Shown here: positions 16,318 through 24,427 of the stretch, piece after piece
Layout of the letters: the number at the start of each line of letters is the position of its first letter
Numbering within the stretch: position 1 is the stretch's first letter
DNA from: Streptomyces rhizosphaerihabitans
GTDB lineage: Bacteria > Actinomycetota > Actinomycetes > Streptomycetales > Streptomycetaceae
DNA: 50,584 bases
Assembly: GCF_025399795.1 (NCBI RefSeq)
Contig: NZ_JAODTZ010000061.1
Location: 1 to 50,584 of the forward strand
Direction of reading: 5' to 3'
The notes under the pieces: generated by a model
The model's input: only the letters and a program-made list of their open reading frames with translations
Told to the model about the DNA's origin: nothing
Database searches by the model: none
Program-made: the position numbers and the translations under genes

Positions 16318-17580
16318 ATGCGGAAGATACTCGTCGTCGGAGCCGGCCAGTCCGGACTCCAGCTCGCCCTCGGACTCCAGTCGCAGGGGTACGAGGTCAC
16401 CCTGATGTCGAACCGGACGGCGGACGAGATCCGTGCCGGCCGGGTCATGTCGACGCAGTGCATGTTCGACACGGCGCTCCAGCACGAGCGCGATCTCCAG
16501 CTGAACTTCTGGGAGTCCCAGGCTCCGAAGATCGAAGGGCTCGGTGTCTCGGTCGCGGCCCCCGGCTCCTTCGACCCGGGTCCCTCGCAGCGCGTCATCG
16601 ACTGGGTCGGCAAGCTCGACGGGTACGCGCAGTCGGTCGACCAGCGGGTCAAGATGGCGGGCTGGATGGAGACGTTCGCGCAGCGCGGCGGCCAACTGGT
16701 CATCCACGGCGCCGCGGTGTCCGACCTCGACTACTTCTCCCGCGCGTACGACCTCGTGCTCGTCTCGGCAGGCAAGGGCGAACTCGTCTCGATGTTCGGC
16801 CGCGACGCCGCCCGTTCCCCGTACACCGAGCCGCAGCGCGCCCTCGCGGTGTCCTACGTGCACGGTCTGGGCCCGCGCCCGGAGCACCCGGACTACGACG
16901 CGGTCCGCTGCAACCTGGTCCCCGGCGTCGGCGAGCTGTTCATCATGCCGACCCTCACCACCTCGGGACGCGCCGACATCCTTTTCTGGGAGGGCATACC
17001 CGGCGGCCCGCTCGACGTCTTCAACGGCGTCAAGGACCCCGCCGAGCACCTCTCCCTGACCCTGGAACTCATGGAGCGGTTCACGCCCTGGGAGTACGCG
17101 CGAGCCACCAACGTCGAACTGACCGACGCGGGCGGCACGTTGTCCGGACGGTACGCCCCCACTGTCCGCAACCCGATCGGCCGTCTCCCCGGCGGCGGGC
17201 TGGTCCTCGGCGTCGCCGACGTCGTCGTGGCCAACGACCCGATCACCGGCCAGGGCTCCAACTCGGCCTCCAAGTGCGCCGCCGCCTACCTCGCCTCGAT
17301 CGTCGAGCAGGGCGACAAGCCCTTCGACGAGGAGTGGATGCAGGCGACGTTCGACCGCTACTGGGACACCGCGCAGCACGTCACCAAGTGGACCAACGCG
17401 ATGCTGGGCGTCCCGCCGGAGCACGTGCTCAACCTGATCGGAGCGGCAGGTCAACTCCCGCCCGTGGCCGACCGGTTCGCCAACGGCTTCAACAACCCGG
17501 CCGACTTCGAGAACTTCTTCTTCGAGCCGGAGAAGACGGGCGCCTATCTGGCGTCGGTGACCGGCGCGACGGAGGCGTAG
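16318..17580 (+). CDS. Styrene monooxygenase (StyA)-like FAD-dependent monooxygenase
   Basis: A 420-aa flavoprotein starting at ATG 16318, with GGGAG upstream. The N-terminal Rossmann motif GAGQSG (residues 8-13) in ILVVGAGQSGLQLAL binds FAD. The C-terminal second FAD motif is NDPITGQGSNSASKCA. The intervening domain resembles StyA/Smoa substrate-binding domains (STQCMFDTALQHERDLQLNFW). StyA enzymes use reduced FAD supplied by a separate reductase (StyB) to epoxidise aromatic alkenes or hydroxylate indoles; no reductase gene is next to it. Its placement 31 bp after cvnD makes it a fifth operon gene, so it may be a physiological output of the conservon. Its 3' end overlaps the opposite NlpC/P60 gene by 37 bp. 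Confidence 0.88.
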   Translation: MRKILVVGAGQSGLQLALGLQSQGYEVTLMSNRTADEIRAGRVMSTQCMFDTALQHERDLQLNFWESQAPKIEGLGVSVAAPGSFDPGPSQRVIDWVGKLDGYAQSVDQRVKMAGWMETFAQRGGQLVIHGAAVSDLDYFSRAYDLVLVSAGKGELVSMFGRDAARSPYTEPQRALAVSYVHGLGPRPEHPDYDAVRCNLVPGVGELFIMPTLTTSGRADILFWEGIPGGPLDVFNGVKDPAEHLSLTLELMERFTPWEYARATNVELTDAGGTLSGRYAPTVRNPIGRLPGGGLVLGVADVVVANDPITGQGSNSASKCAAAYLASIVEQGDKPFDEEWMQATFDRYWDTAQHVTKWTNAMLGVPPEHVLNLIGAAGQLPPVADRFANGFNNPADFENFFFEPEKTGAYLASVTGATEA

Positions 17581-18701
17581 CCCTCGTCGGTTCCTTCGGT
17601 GGCGTGTTCGGGGAGCTTCGGCGGCGTGTAGTGCCGCAGGGGCTCCCCGTCCGGATCCGGGCGCACCGCGCCCAGCAGCGGGTTCGCCGCGATGGGGGAC
17701 ACCTTGATCCTCGCCCCGGGCCGCGGCGCCTGCACGACCATCCCGTCGCCCAGGTAGATGGCGACGTGCGTGGCCTCGGGGAAGTAGATCACCAGATCGC
17801 CGGGACGAAGCTTGCTCAGCGGGATCCTCGGAAGCTGGGCCCACTGTTCCTGGCTGGTGCGGGGGACGGGACGGCCGGCCCGGTCCCAGGCCTGTGACGT
17901 CAGCCCCGAGCAGTCGTAGGCCGCCGGGCCCTCGGCGCCCCACTCGTACGGCTTCCCGATCTGCTCGACGGCGTAACGCAGCGCCTCCTCACCCTCCTGA
18001 GTCGGCGGCCGCACGCTGCTGAGGGCGCCGGAGGCCATGAACTTCTTCTGCGCCGTGGCCGTTCCCGACTTCTCGGACCTGTCCAGTTCGGCGATCTGTT
18101 CCGCGGTCAGCGAGGCGAGCAGCAGCTGGACGTCGTCGAGCCGCTTGCGCACCTCGTCCCGCTCCTTCTTCTGCCGTTCGGCGAGGGAGAGCTGACCGTC
18201 CAGCGCCTTGCGCGCCGCACGCGCGAGGGCAGCGGTGTGCTTCTCGCCGCCCGCGACCCGCCGCACGGTCTCGGCCCGCTCCAGCGACAACTGTCCGATC
18301 AAGTGCCCCTGGTCGAGGGCGTGCTGCGGATCCCGGGCGAGCAGCAGTTTCACGTACGTGGAGAGGTCGTCGGCGCTCTGGTACTGCTGCCGGGCCAGCC
18401 GCCCGGCGGCGCCGCGGCTGTCCTGCAGGGAGAGGCGGGCCCTGGCGAGGCCGGCGTCGAGCCTGGCGACCTCGGCGCGCTGCTTCCTCAGTTTCTCGGC
18501 GGTGCCGTTGTACGTCTCGGTGGCGCGTTCGGCGTCCCGGTAGAGCCGCTGAAGATCCGTCAGCAACGAGGCGACGGAACGCCGGGCATCGGTCCCGGAC
18601 CCCTGGCCGGGCTCCGGGGCGGCCATCGCCGACGGGGGCGAGAGCAGCGCCCCGGCCGCCACCGCCGCCGTACAGAGCAGACGCAGAAGCCTTCCTGACA
18701 C
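17544..18701 (-). CDS. Secreted NlpC/P60 peptidoglycan endopeptidase
   Basis: A 385-aa exported protein starting at GTG 18699-18701, with GGAGG upstream. The signal peptide is residues ~1-30 (LLRLLCTAAVAAGALL, cleavage after AMAA). A long coiled coil follows (about 40-230, rich in Leu, Arg and Glu, e.g. RKQRAEVARLDAGLARARL). The C-terminal NlpC/P60 domain has the catalytic Cys in YDCSGLTSQAW and His in THVAIYLG. This architecture matches RipA/CwlO-type D,L-endopeptidases that cleave peptidoglycan stems during growth or division, with the coiled coil usually regulating the enzyme. It converges on and overlaps the StyA-like gene. Confidence 0.93.
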   Translation of the reverse strand: MSGRLLRLLCTAAVAAGALLSPPSAMAAPEPGQGSGTDARRSVASLLTDLQRLYRDAERATETYNGTAEKLRKQRAEVARLDAGLARARLSLQDSRGAAGRLARQQYQSADDLSTYVKLLLARDPQHALDQGHLIGQLSLERAETVRRVAGGEKHTAALARAARKALDGQLSLAERQKKERDEVRKRLDDVQLLLASLTAEQIAELDRSEKSGTATAQKKFMASGALSSVRPPTQEGEEALRYAVEQIGKPYEWGAEGPAAYDCSGLTSQAWDRAGRPVPRTSQEQWAQLPRIPLSKLRPGDLVIYFPEATHVAIYLGDGMVVQAPRPGARIKVSPIAANPLLGAVRPDPDGEPLRHYTPPKLPEHATEGTDEGYASVAPVTDAR

Positions 18702-18810
18702 GTCATCACCTCCGGTACCGGGGTGGTCCGTCGACCACCCGTCTCGCACCGGCAGGATCGGCCCAGGGCATCTCGCGCGCGCGCCGGGTGACCGCTTCGG
18801 CCCAAGAAGG

Positions 18811-19131
18811 TCACTCGTCGGCGTTGCCGTCCGGCGTGGCGCCGCCGCTGCCCCCACTCTTGTGCGTGCCCGGAGACCAGGGCAACGTGAACCGGCGCCC
18901 CGACGTGTCGCCCTCGGGGGCGTACTCGTACTTCCACCCCTGATGGAGCCCGAGCCGCTTGCTGGTGGCCGCCTGGACGCGCCGGTAGACCAGCACGGTG
19001 GGCTCGCCGCCGTCCGGGTCGGGCACCGGAATCCGGTACGTCTTCGGCGGGTGACCGGTGATCCCGAGCAGAACGGGCAGGACGCGCCCGTCCAGCGGGC
19101 CGCCGACAAAGGGGGTGTCTTCGCTCTTCAC
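18811..19131 (-). CDS. Conserved hypothetical protein downstream of tetR
   Basis: A 106-aa soluble protein. The start is GTG 19129-19131, ten bases after the upstream tetR stop, so it is probably translationally coupled. Recognisable segments are DTPFVGGPLDGRVLPVLLG, RIPVPDPDGGEPTVLVYRR and LHQGWKYEYAPEG; the C-terminus is Gly/Ser-rich. The GGPLDG...W.Y pattern recurs in many small actinobacterial proteins of unknown function. I cannot assign an activity. Confidence 0.7.
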   Translation of the reverse strand: MKSEDTPFVGGPLDGRVLPVLLGITGHPPKTYRIPVPDPDGGEPTVLVYRRVQAATSKRLGLHQGWKYEYAPEGDTSGRRFTLPWSPGTHKSGGSGGATPDGNADE

Positions 19132-19141
19132 CGGACCAGTG

Positions 19142-19867
19142 TCACAGCAGGTGGGCCGCTTCCCCGACAACGGGCAGCACCCGGCGGACCAGCGTCCCCG
19201 CGATGCCGTCGGGGCTCTCCATCGCGAGCGAGGCCCGTACCACCGCCGCGGTCTGCGGATCACTGCCCGCGCTCGCCACGAGCGCCGCCACGAACTGCTC
19301 GACGAGCCAGTCCCGCAACTCGTCCAGCGGCGGTTCCTTGTCCTCGTCGAGCCAGATCAGCGAGGCGGCCTCCACAGCCGTGATCCACATCCGGACGGTC
19401 ATGCGCAGCCGGGGCCCGGGATCCTTCACCGCCAGATGATCGAGAATGTGCTCCGCCGCCGCCCGGCGGACCCCGTCGACTATGGCCGTGGTCCGCGAGG
19501 TCTCGATGACGCTCCCGCCCTGCAGCAGCGCGCTGAACCCGGCGTCGTGCTGGTCCACGAAGGCGAGGTAGCGGTCGAGGGCCCGGGAGAGCCGTTTGGT
19601 GAGCGGACCCTCCGGGGGCTCCGCGAAGCAGTGCTCCAGTTCCTCGGCGGCGGACCGCAGGGCGGCCTCGTACAACTGCTGCTTGCCGCCCGGGAAATAC
19701 CGGTACACGAGCGGCCGCGACACTCCGGCCGCCTCCGCCACATCGTCCAGCGAGACCTCCTCGGGCACCCGCTGGGCGAACAGGGACAGCGCGGCTTCGA
19801 GCAGCTGACTGCGCCGCTCCTCGACACTGAGCCGACGGTAGGCGGGGGTGGAAGCCTGCGAGGTCAT
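19142..19867 (-). CDS. TetR family transcriptional regulator
   Basis: A 241-aa regulator starting at ATG 19865-19867. The DNA-binding domain shows the family pattern: RRSQLLEAALSLFAQRV, then SLDDVAEAAGVSRPLVYRYFPGGKQQL (helix-turn-helix, about residues 38-62). The C-terminal all-helical ligand domain contains DQHDAGFSALLQGG and IWLDEDKEPP, resembling regulators of lipid or hydrophobic-compound genes. The 106-aa gene follows in the same operon, and the next upstream gene on the strand is the diiron oxygenase, 462 bp away. Control of that oxygenase pair is plausible but only by proximity. Confidence 0.92.
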   Translation of the reverse strand: MTSQASTPAYRRLSVEERRSQLLEAALSLFAQRVPEEVSLDDVAEAAGVSRPLVYRYFPGGKQQLYEAALRSAAEELEHCFAEPPEGPLTKRLSRALDRYLAFVDQHDAGFSALLQGGSVIETSRTTAIVDGVRRAAAEHILDHLAVKDPGPRLRMTVRMWITAVEAASLIWLDEDKEPPLDELRDWLVEQFVAALVASAGSDPQTAAVVRASLAMESPDGIAGTLVRRVLPVVGEAAHLL

Positions 19868-20329
19868 GCCGGGCAGCGTAACCGCCCACCCGCCCGGCCC
19901 CCGTACGACGCCGAACGGGAACCTCCCCCCGTACGACGCCGGACGGGACCCCCGTACAAGCCGGACGGGACCCCCGTACAACGCCGGATGGGAACCTCCC
20001 CGTACAGCCGCGGACGAGGAAGGGCCTTGGCGCGCAAGCCCCCACCCAGCGGCACCCGCCGGACAACGCGAGGGGACGTGCCGGTACATCGAATGCCCGC
20101 GGCCGGACGGATCACAAGCCGCGACCACTTGGAACACCGCTCAGATCCGTTCGGGCGCGGGCGGATGTACCGGCGCGGCCCCGCCCCCGGGAGACCTGGG
20201 CGCACCCGCAGCCGAACGGGCCCTGCCCCGAAACCTCAGCCGAGTCCGGAACCGAGCCCGACACCCCCCGACACCGCCGTCCCCCGACACCGCCCGACAC
20301 CGCCCGGCAGGGCCCCGCAGGGCCCCGCG
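19868..20329. other. Intergenic region with degenerate direct repeats
   Basis: 462 bp without a credible gene. From about 19898 to 20010 there are five degenerate copies of ccccgtacRacgccggacggga (period 22-30 bp). From about 20257 to 20320 there is a low-complexity run of cccgacaccg and cagggccccg units. The long open frames crossing it are products of this repetition. Confidence 0.7.
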
Positions 20330-21259
20330 TCAGGCCAGCAGCCCCGACGACTTCCACAGCCGCCGCCCCGCCCCCCGCAGCACCCCGATGTCGTCCAGGA
20401 AGTCCGTCAGTTTCTTGGCCCCGGTCTGCATGACGTCCCGCCGGTGCCCGCTGGCCTTCACCTGGGCCAGGGCCTCGCGCTGGTCGAGTCCGACGTTCGT
20501 GTAGACGTCGGGGTTGATGAAGGCCACCGAGAAGACACGGGCGAACTCGCCCGAGGTGACTCGGGTGAACTCCTGCGACCACCGCGGCGCGGAGACCATC
20601 TGCCGCCGCAACTCCTCCCGGGCGTAACGGACATGGCGGGCCTCCTCCACCACATGGATCCGCGTGACCCCCCGGACGAGGGTCTGCACCCGCTCGTCCG
20701 GGAACGTCAACCGCTGCATCCAGTCGAGGATCTCCTCACCGAGCAGCGTGGCCGTGAAGGAGCCCGGTGTGGTCGAGATGGTCTTGAAGACCCGCCCGAG
20801 ATTGAGATGGGCTCGGCTGACCGGGTAGTACGGGGTGCCCCCGCGCGTGATCAGCCGGGCGAACATCTTCGAGTGCCGGCACTCGTCCTCGATCTCGGTC
20901 AGCGCGTACCGCACATGCGCGCTCGTCGCCGCCTTGTCGTAGATGTGCCGCACCAGCAGCTGCATCAGGATGATCTCGAACCAGATGCCCAGGGAAGCCA
21001 GCGCGGCCGCCTCGTGCTGGGACAGGGCGATCCGCTGCTCCTCGCCCATCCGCCGCCACAGCGGGGTGTCGTACAGCGACACCAGCTCGGGCGGCCAGAA
21101 CCACTTGCCCTCCTCGAAGGGCGCGTCCCAGTCGAGTTCCTTGTCGGGGTCGAAGGAGTGCTTGGCGGAGGAGTCGAGGAGGCGCTCGGCCACCTGCTCC
21201 CGGTCTTTGAGCAGACCGAGCGCGTCACGGAGCACATCGGCTTCGGTCACCGTCGTCAT
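20330..21259 (-). CDS. AurF-like diiron oxygenase
   Basis: A 309-aa ferritin-like helical protein starting at ATG 21257-21259, with GAGGTGGGA upstream. Candidate iron ligands appear as Glu in SQHEAAALAS, the EDECRH motif (ALTEIEDECRHSKMF), Glu in LLGEEILDW, and EEARH (HVVEEARHVRYA). The pattern matches the p-aminobenzoate N-oxygenase AurF family (diiron, O2-dependent N-oxidation or hydroxylation). The substrate cannot be predicted. It is divergent from a second diiron-type gene across 140 bp that contains a palindrome, which suggests co-regulation. Confidence 0.85.
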   Translation of the reverse strand: MTTVTEADVLRDALGLLKDREQVAERLLDSSAKHSFDPDKELDWDAPFEEGKWFWPPELVSLYDTPLWRRMGEEQRIALSQHEAAALASLGIWFEIILMQLLVRHIYDKAATSAHVRYALTEIEDECRHSKMFARLITRGGTPYYPVSRAHLNLGRVFKTISTTPGSFTATLLGEEILDWMQRLTFPDERVQTLVRGVTRIHVVEEARHVRYAREELRRQMVSAPRWSQEFTRVTSGEFARVFSVAFINPDVYTNVGLDQREALAQVKASGHRRDVMQTGAKKLTDFLDDIGVLRGAGRRLWKSSGLLA

Positions 21260-21324
21260 GGCTGTTCCCACCTCGTCGTACGGGATCACTTCAGGGGTTA
21301 CCGGCGGTCACCACTTATGAGACT

Positions 21325-21338
21325 GCTTGTCAGCAAGC
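21325..21338. promoter_or_regulatory. Palindrome between divergent diiron genes
   Basis: GCTTG-tcag-CAAGC, an exact 5-bp-arm inverted repeat in the divergent intergenic region, about 65 bp from each start. Its size and position suit a TetR-type operator. This is an inference. Confidence 0.5.
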
Positions 21339-21399
21339 TCGTCAATCCCCCGTGCCGGACTTGTTGACGGCGCGTCTACTCCGTGTGAGCCTGCGAGGT

Positions 21400-22506
21400 A
21401 TGCCGACGCATGAGCTGTACGCCGCGGACTCGGGAGATCCCCTCTGGCAGATACCGGCCTCGGGGGCGGCCCGCTTCAACTGGGAGTACGACGACGGTCG
21501 TGACCGGCTGCTCGCCCTCTACCAGAAGGGCAAGGACAAACAGTGGGACGGCCAGAAGCGCATCGACTGGGGTCTGGAGGTCGACCCCGGCGATCCGCTC
21601 GGCACCCCGGACGAGGCCATGACCCTGTACGGCACCCCGTACTGGACGAAGATGACCGACCGGGACAAGGCCGAACTGCGCAAGCACTACGCCTCCTGGC
21701 AGTTCAGCCAGTTCCTGCACGGCGAACAGGGCGCCATGATCTGCGCGGCGAGGATCGTCGAGTCGGTCCCCGACCTGGACGCCAAGTTCTACTCGGCCAC
21801 CCAGACCATGGACGAGGCCCGGCACGCGGAGGTCTACACCCGCTTCCTGCACGAGAAGATCGGCATGGTCTATCCGATCAACGACAACCTCCAGTCCCTC
21901 CTCGGAGACACGCTCCGCGACTCCCGCTGGGACATGCCCTACCTGGGCATGCAGGTCCTGATCGAGGGCCTGGCCCTGGCCGCCTTCGGGATGATCAGGG
22001 ACACCACCGACAAGCCGCTGCCGAAGCAGATCCTGGCCTATGTGATGCAGGACGAGGCACGCCATGTCGCCTTCGGCCGTATGGCCCTGCGCGACTACTA
22101 CAAGCAGCTCTCCGACGCCGAACTCCGTGAACGCGAGGAATTCGTCATCGAGGGCTGCTACTTGATGCGGGACAGGCTGCGCGGGGTCGAGGTCCTGGAG
22201 AACTTCGGGATCCCGAAGGCGGAGGCCGAGGAGTTCAGCGAGCAGTCCGAATTCCTGCACCTCTTCCGCCAGTTGCTGTTCAGCCGCATCGTCCCCTGCG
22301 TCAAGGACATCGGCCTGTGGGGCGAACGCCTCCAGCGCGCCTACGTCGACATGGGTGTCTTCGGCATGGGCAACTCCAACCTGGACCTCCTGATGACTCA
22401 GGACGAGGAGATCGCCGAACAGCTGGACGCGGAACGGTTCGCGACGGAGGAGCGGGAACGCCTGGCGGAGATCGAGGACATGATCGACGAGGGCACAACC
22501 CCGTAG
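21400..22506 (+). CDS. Ferritin-like (RNR-like) diiron protein
   Basis: A 368-aa protein starting at ATG 21400; an in-frame GTG at 21385 is possible but has no RBS. The ferritin-like/R2-like four-helix metal site is visible as Glu in FLHGEQGAMICA, DEARHAEVY, Glu in LIEGLALAAFG, and DEARHVAFG. This is the E, ExxH, E, ExxH set of diiron oxidases. The sequence is of the type annotated in Streptomyces as ferritin-like domain or aminobenzoate-oxygenase-like. Divergence from the AurF-like gene suggests the two act in one oxidative pathway. A hairpin terminator follows. Confidence 0.85.
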   Translation: MPTHELYAADSGDPLWQIPASGAARFNWEYDDGRDRLLALYQKGKDKQWDGQKRIDWGLEVDPGDPLGTPDEAMTLYGTPYWTKMTDRDKAELRKHYASWQFSQFLHGEQGAMICAARIVESVPDLDAKFYSATQTMDEARHAEVYTRFLHEKIGMVYPINDNLQSLLGDTLRDSRWDMPYLGMQVLIEGLALAAFGMIRDTTDKPLPKQILAYVMQDEARHVAFGRMALRDYYKQLSDAELREREEFVIEGCYLMRDRLRGVEVLENFGIPKAEAEEFSEQSEFLHLFRQLLFSRIVPCVKDIGLWGERLQRAYVDMGVFGMGNSNLDLLMTQDEEIAEQLDAERFATEERERLAEIEDMIDEGTTP

Positions 22507-22527
22507 GTGCCGGGGTCCGTGAGCCCT

Positions 22528-22549
22528 GGGCCCCGTGACAACGGGGCCC
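22528..22549 (+). terminator. Terminator hairpin
   Basis: Perfect inverted repeat GGGCCCCGT-gaca-ACGGGGCCC, 21 bp after the diiron gene stop. Confidence 0.85.
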
Positions 22550-22627
22550 GCAGGCGCCCTGCCCGCGCCCGGAAACGCGTCCGAAAACGCCTCGCCCGTA
22601 CCGCACCCCGCCCGGCATCATCACCCC

Positions 22628-23524
22628 ATGACCCCGTCGACCACCCCGAACCGCACGGCCGCCCGGCGCAGCCTCGAAGGCCTGGCCCTCGGCGACGCCT
22701 TCGGGGAGCGGTGGTTCCCGCTCTTCAGGGACCGGCTCCAGGCGTACGAGGAGATCCGCGCCCGGCGCACCCCGCAGGAGCCCGCCTGGCACTGGACCGA
22801 CGACACGGCGATGGCGCTCGGCATCATCAGGGTCCTCGACGAGCACGGCGAGATCCGGCAGACCGAGCTGGCACAGACCTTCGCGCTCGGCTACGACGCG
22901 GACCCGGCCCGCGGATACGGCCACGGCATGCACGAACTCCTTCCCCGGCTGCTCCAGGAACCGCACCGCTGGCCGGAGTTGGCGCGGGAACTGTTCGGTG
23001 GCGAGGGCAGCCTCGGCAACGGCGCGGCGATGCGGGTCGCTCCGCTCGGGGCGTGGTTCCACGCGAGCCTGCAGGCCGTCGCCGAGCAGGCCGCGCTGTC
23101 GGCCGAGGTGACGCACGCGCACCCGGAGGGCATCGCGGGCGCCGTCGCGGTGGCGACGGCCGCCGCGTTGTCCGCGCGGGGCGGTCAGGACCTCGCCGCC
23201 GTCGCGTCGGCGACCCCGCGGAGTGCCGTCCGGGACGGCCTCGAAAGGGCGGCCGGCCTCCCCTTCTCGACCGCTCCGTGGAAGGCCTCGGACATCCTGG
23301 GCAACGGTCAGCGGATCCGGGCCGACGACACCGTTCCCTTCGCCGTCTGGTGCGCCGCCCGTCACCCCGACGACTTGACCGCGGCCCTCTGGAGCACCGC
23401 CGAGGGCTTCGGTGACGTCGACACGACCTGCGCGATCACCGGCGGAATCGTGGCCGCCCGCACCGGCGTCGAAGCGGTCCCAGCCGACTGGCTGCGCCGC
23501 AGGGAAGCGGTGCCCGGGGCCTGA
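22628..23524 (+). CDS. ADP-ribosylglycohydrolase family protein
   Basis: A 298-aa cytoplasmic DraG/ARH-fold hydrolase starting at ATG 22628. Family motifs are EGLALGDAFGERW, the metal-binding WTDDTAMALG, GNGAAMRVAPLG, THAHPEGIAGA, and the second metal-binding GDVDTTCAITGGI. These bind two Mg ions for removal of ADP-ribose from proteins or other acceptors. The target is unknown. Its stop codon TGA is the first three bases of the left terminal repeat of the element at 23522-23747. Confidence 0.93.
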   Translation: MTPSTTPNRTAARRSLEGLALGDAFGERWFPLFRDRLQAYEEIRARRTPQEPAWHWTDDTAMALGIIRVLDEHGEIRQTELAQTFALGYDADPARGYGHGMHELLPRLLQEPHRWPELARELFGGEGSLGNGAAMRVAPLGAWFHASLQAVAEQAALSAEVTHAHPEGIAGAVAVATAAALSARGGQDLAAVASATPRSAVRDGLERAAGLPFSTAPWKASDILGNGQRIRADDTVPFAVWCAARHPDDLTAALWSTAEGFGDVDTTCAITGGIVAARTGVEAVPADWLRRREAVPGA

Positions 23525-23747
23525 GGGCTGTCCCGCCGTCCCCGGCGGGCGCACGACGACAGCCGTGGCCCTCCCTCAAGCTCTTCGAGCAGGGGGGCAC
23601 CCACGCCGCGTTGTCGGATCGCCCGAATACGCCCGTACGAGGACGACCTGCCGCCTTGCGACGCTCCCCCACAGCCGAAAGGCGTGGGAGGGGCCCCAGC
23701 ATCCGATGTCGCGCGCTGATCCACCGGGGATTGCGGGACAGCCCTCA
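23522..23747. mobile_element. MITE-like element with 15-bp terminal inverted repeats
   Basis: Perfect 15-bp terminal inverted repeats TGAGGGCTGTCCCGC (23522-23536) and GCGGGACAGCCCTCA (23733-23747) enclose 196 bp with an imperfect hairpin (ctcccccacagcc / ggcgtgggag) and no credible gene. Small non-coding elements with ends like GGGCTGTCCCG are, from memory, scattered in Streptomyces genomes. Each terminal repeat starts with TGA and provides the stop codon of the flanking convergent gene. No obvious target-site duplication is visible. Confidence 0.8.
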
Positions 23748-24218
23748 GGACCCTTCCGCCGCCCTCGGGGGGAAGGACGTCCGCAGAGTGAACGCCTGCC
23801 GAGTGGGCCCGTGTTCACGCAGGTGCAGCAGTCGGGACTCGGCCTCCGGGACGGTGGGGCGATGGCCGGCCGGGACCCACCACAGCGCGGTCACCGCCTC
23901 CTCCAGCCGCTCGAAGAAGTCGCGGCGCCGCGCCATCAGCTCACGGTGCCGGCCCTGGTACATGAACGCCGTCAGCGCGTTCGTGTCGCGCCAGGTGGAC
24001 ATGTTGACGATCAGCCAGTCGTCGCCGAGGACGGGAACGTCCGTGGCGTTGCCGGAGTCGCTCTGCAGACGCCAGACGAATCCGTCTGCCGCGTCGGCGA
24101 CGGCATTCACGGGGTCGAGGGCTTCGACGAAGTCCTTCAACCGGGGTGAGTCCAAAGGTGCTTTGAGGCGGGCGATATTGACCTGTGCGAGCTCGTACGA
24201 GGCTGTCGACTCAGTCAT
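23745..24218 (-). CDS. DUF3291 domain protein
   Basis: A 157-aa protein starting at ATG 24216-24218. It matches the DUF3291 pattern: ELAQVNIARLKAPLDS, then FVEALDPVNAVADAADGFVW, then VNMSTWRDTNALTAF and ALWWVPAGHRPTVPEAESRL. The fold is a dimeric alpha-beta barrel like antibiotic-biosynthesis monooxygenases, but no activity is established. The TGA stop lies inside the right terminal repeat of the MITE-like element. Confidence 0.9.
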   Translation of the reverse strand: MTESTASYELAQVNIARLKAPLDSPRLKDFVEALDPVNAVADAADGFVWRLQSDSGNATDVPVLGDDWLIVNMSTWRDTNALTAFMYQGRHRELMARRRDFFERLEEAVTALWWVPAGHRPTVPEAESRLLHLREHGPTRQAFTLRTSFPPRAAEGS

Positions 24219-24314
24219 GGCCGAACGGTAGGTCGGCCGGGGCGACGGCCACACCCCCGTCTCACGCAATGAGAGAACGCCCCTCGCGCTCCCCTCATTC
24301 ACCCCTGTCTCCCC

Positions 24315-24377
24315 GTCACCCACCCGTACCCCGTACCCCGTCCCCTCCCGTCACCCACCCGTACCCCGTCCCCTCCC
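24315..24377. repeat. Two direct repeats of about 28-35 bp
   Basis: The unit gtcacccacccgtaccccg...tcccctccc occurs twice in tandem; the first copy has an extra taccccg. It lies between the DUF3291 and PBP genes, a 209-bp gap without a gene. Confidence 0.8.
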
Positions 24378-24427
24378 ATCACCCCCGGCCTACCGCTGCC
24401 CCACCCTCATCCGCCCAGGCCCGCCCC

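Noticed and set aside
18702..18810. c-di-AMP (ydaO) riboswitch upstream of the NlpC/P60 gene
   Set aside because: Only 109 bp are available and I see none of the conserved riboswitch motifs.
19898..20320. Repeat cluster as a possible CRISPR array or origin
   Set aside because: Units are degenerate, variable in length and low-complexity, with no spacers, cas genes or DnaA boxes.
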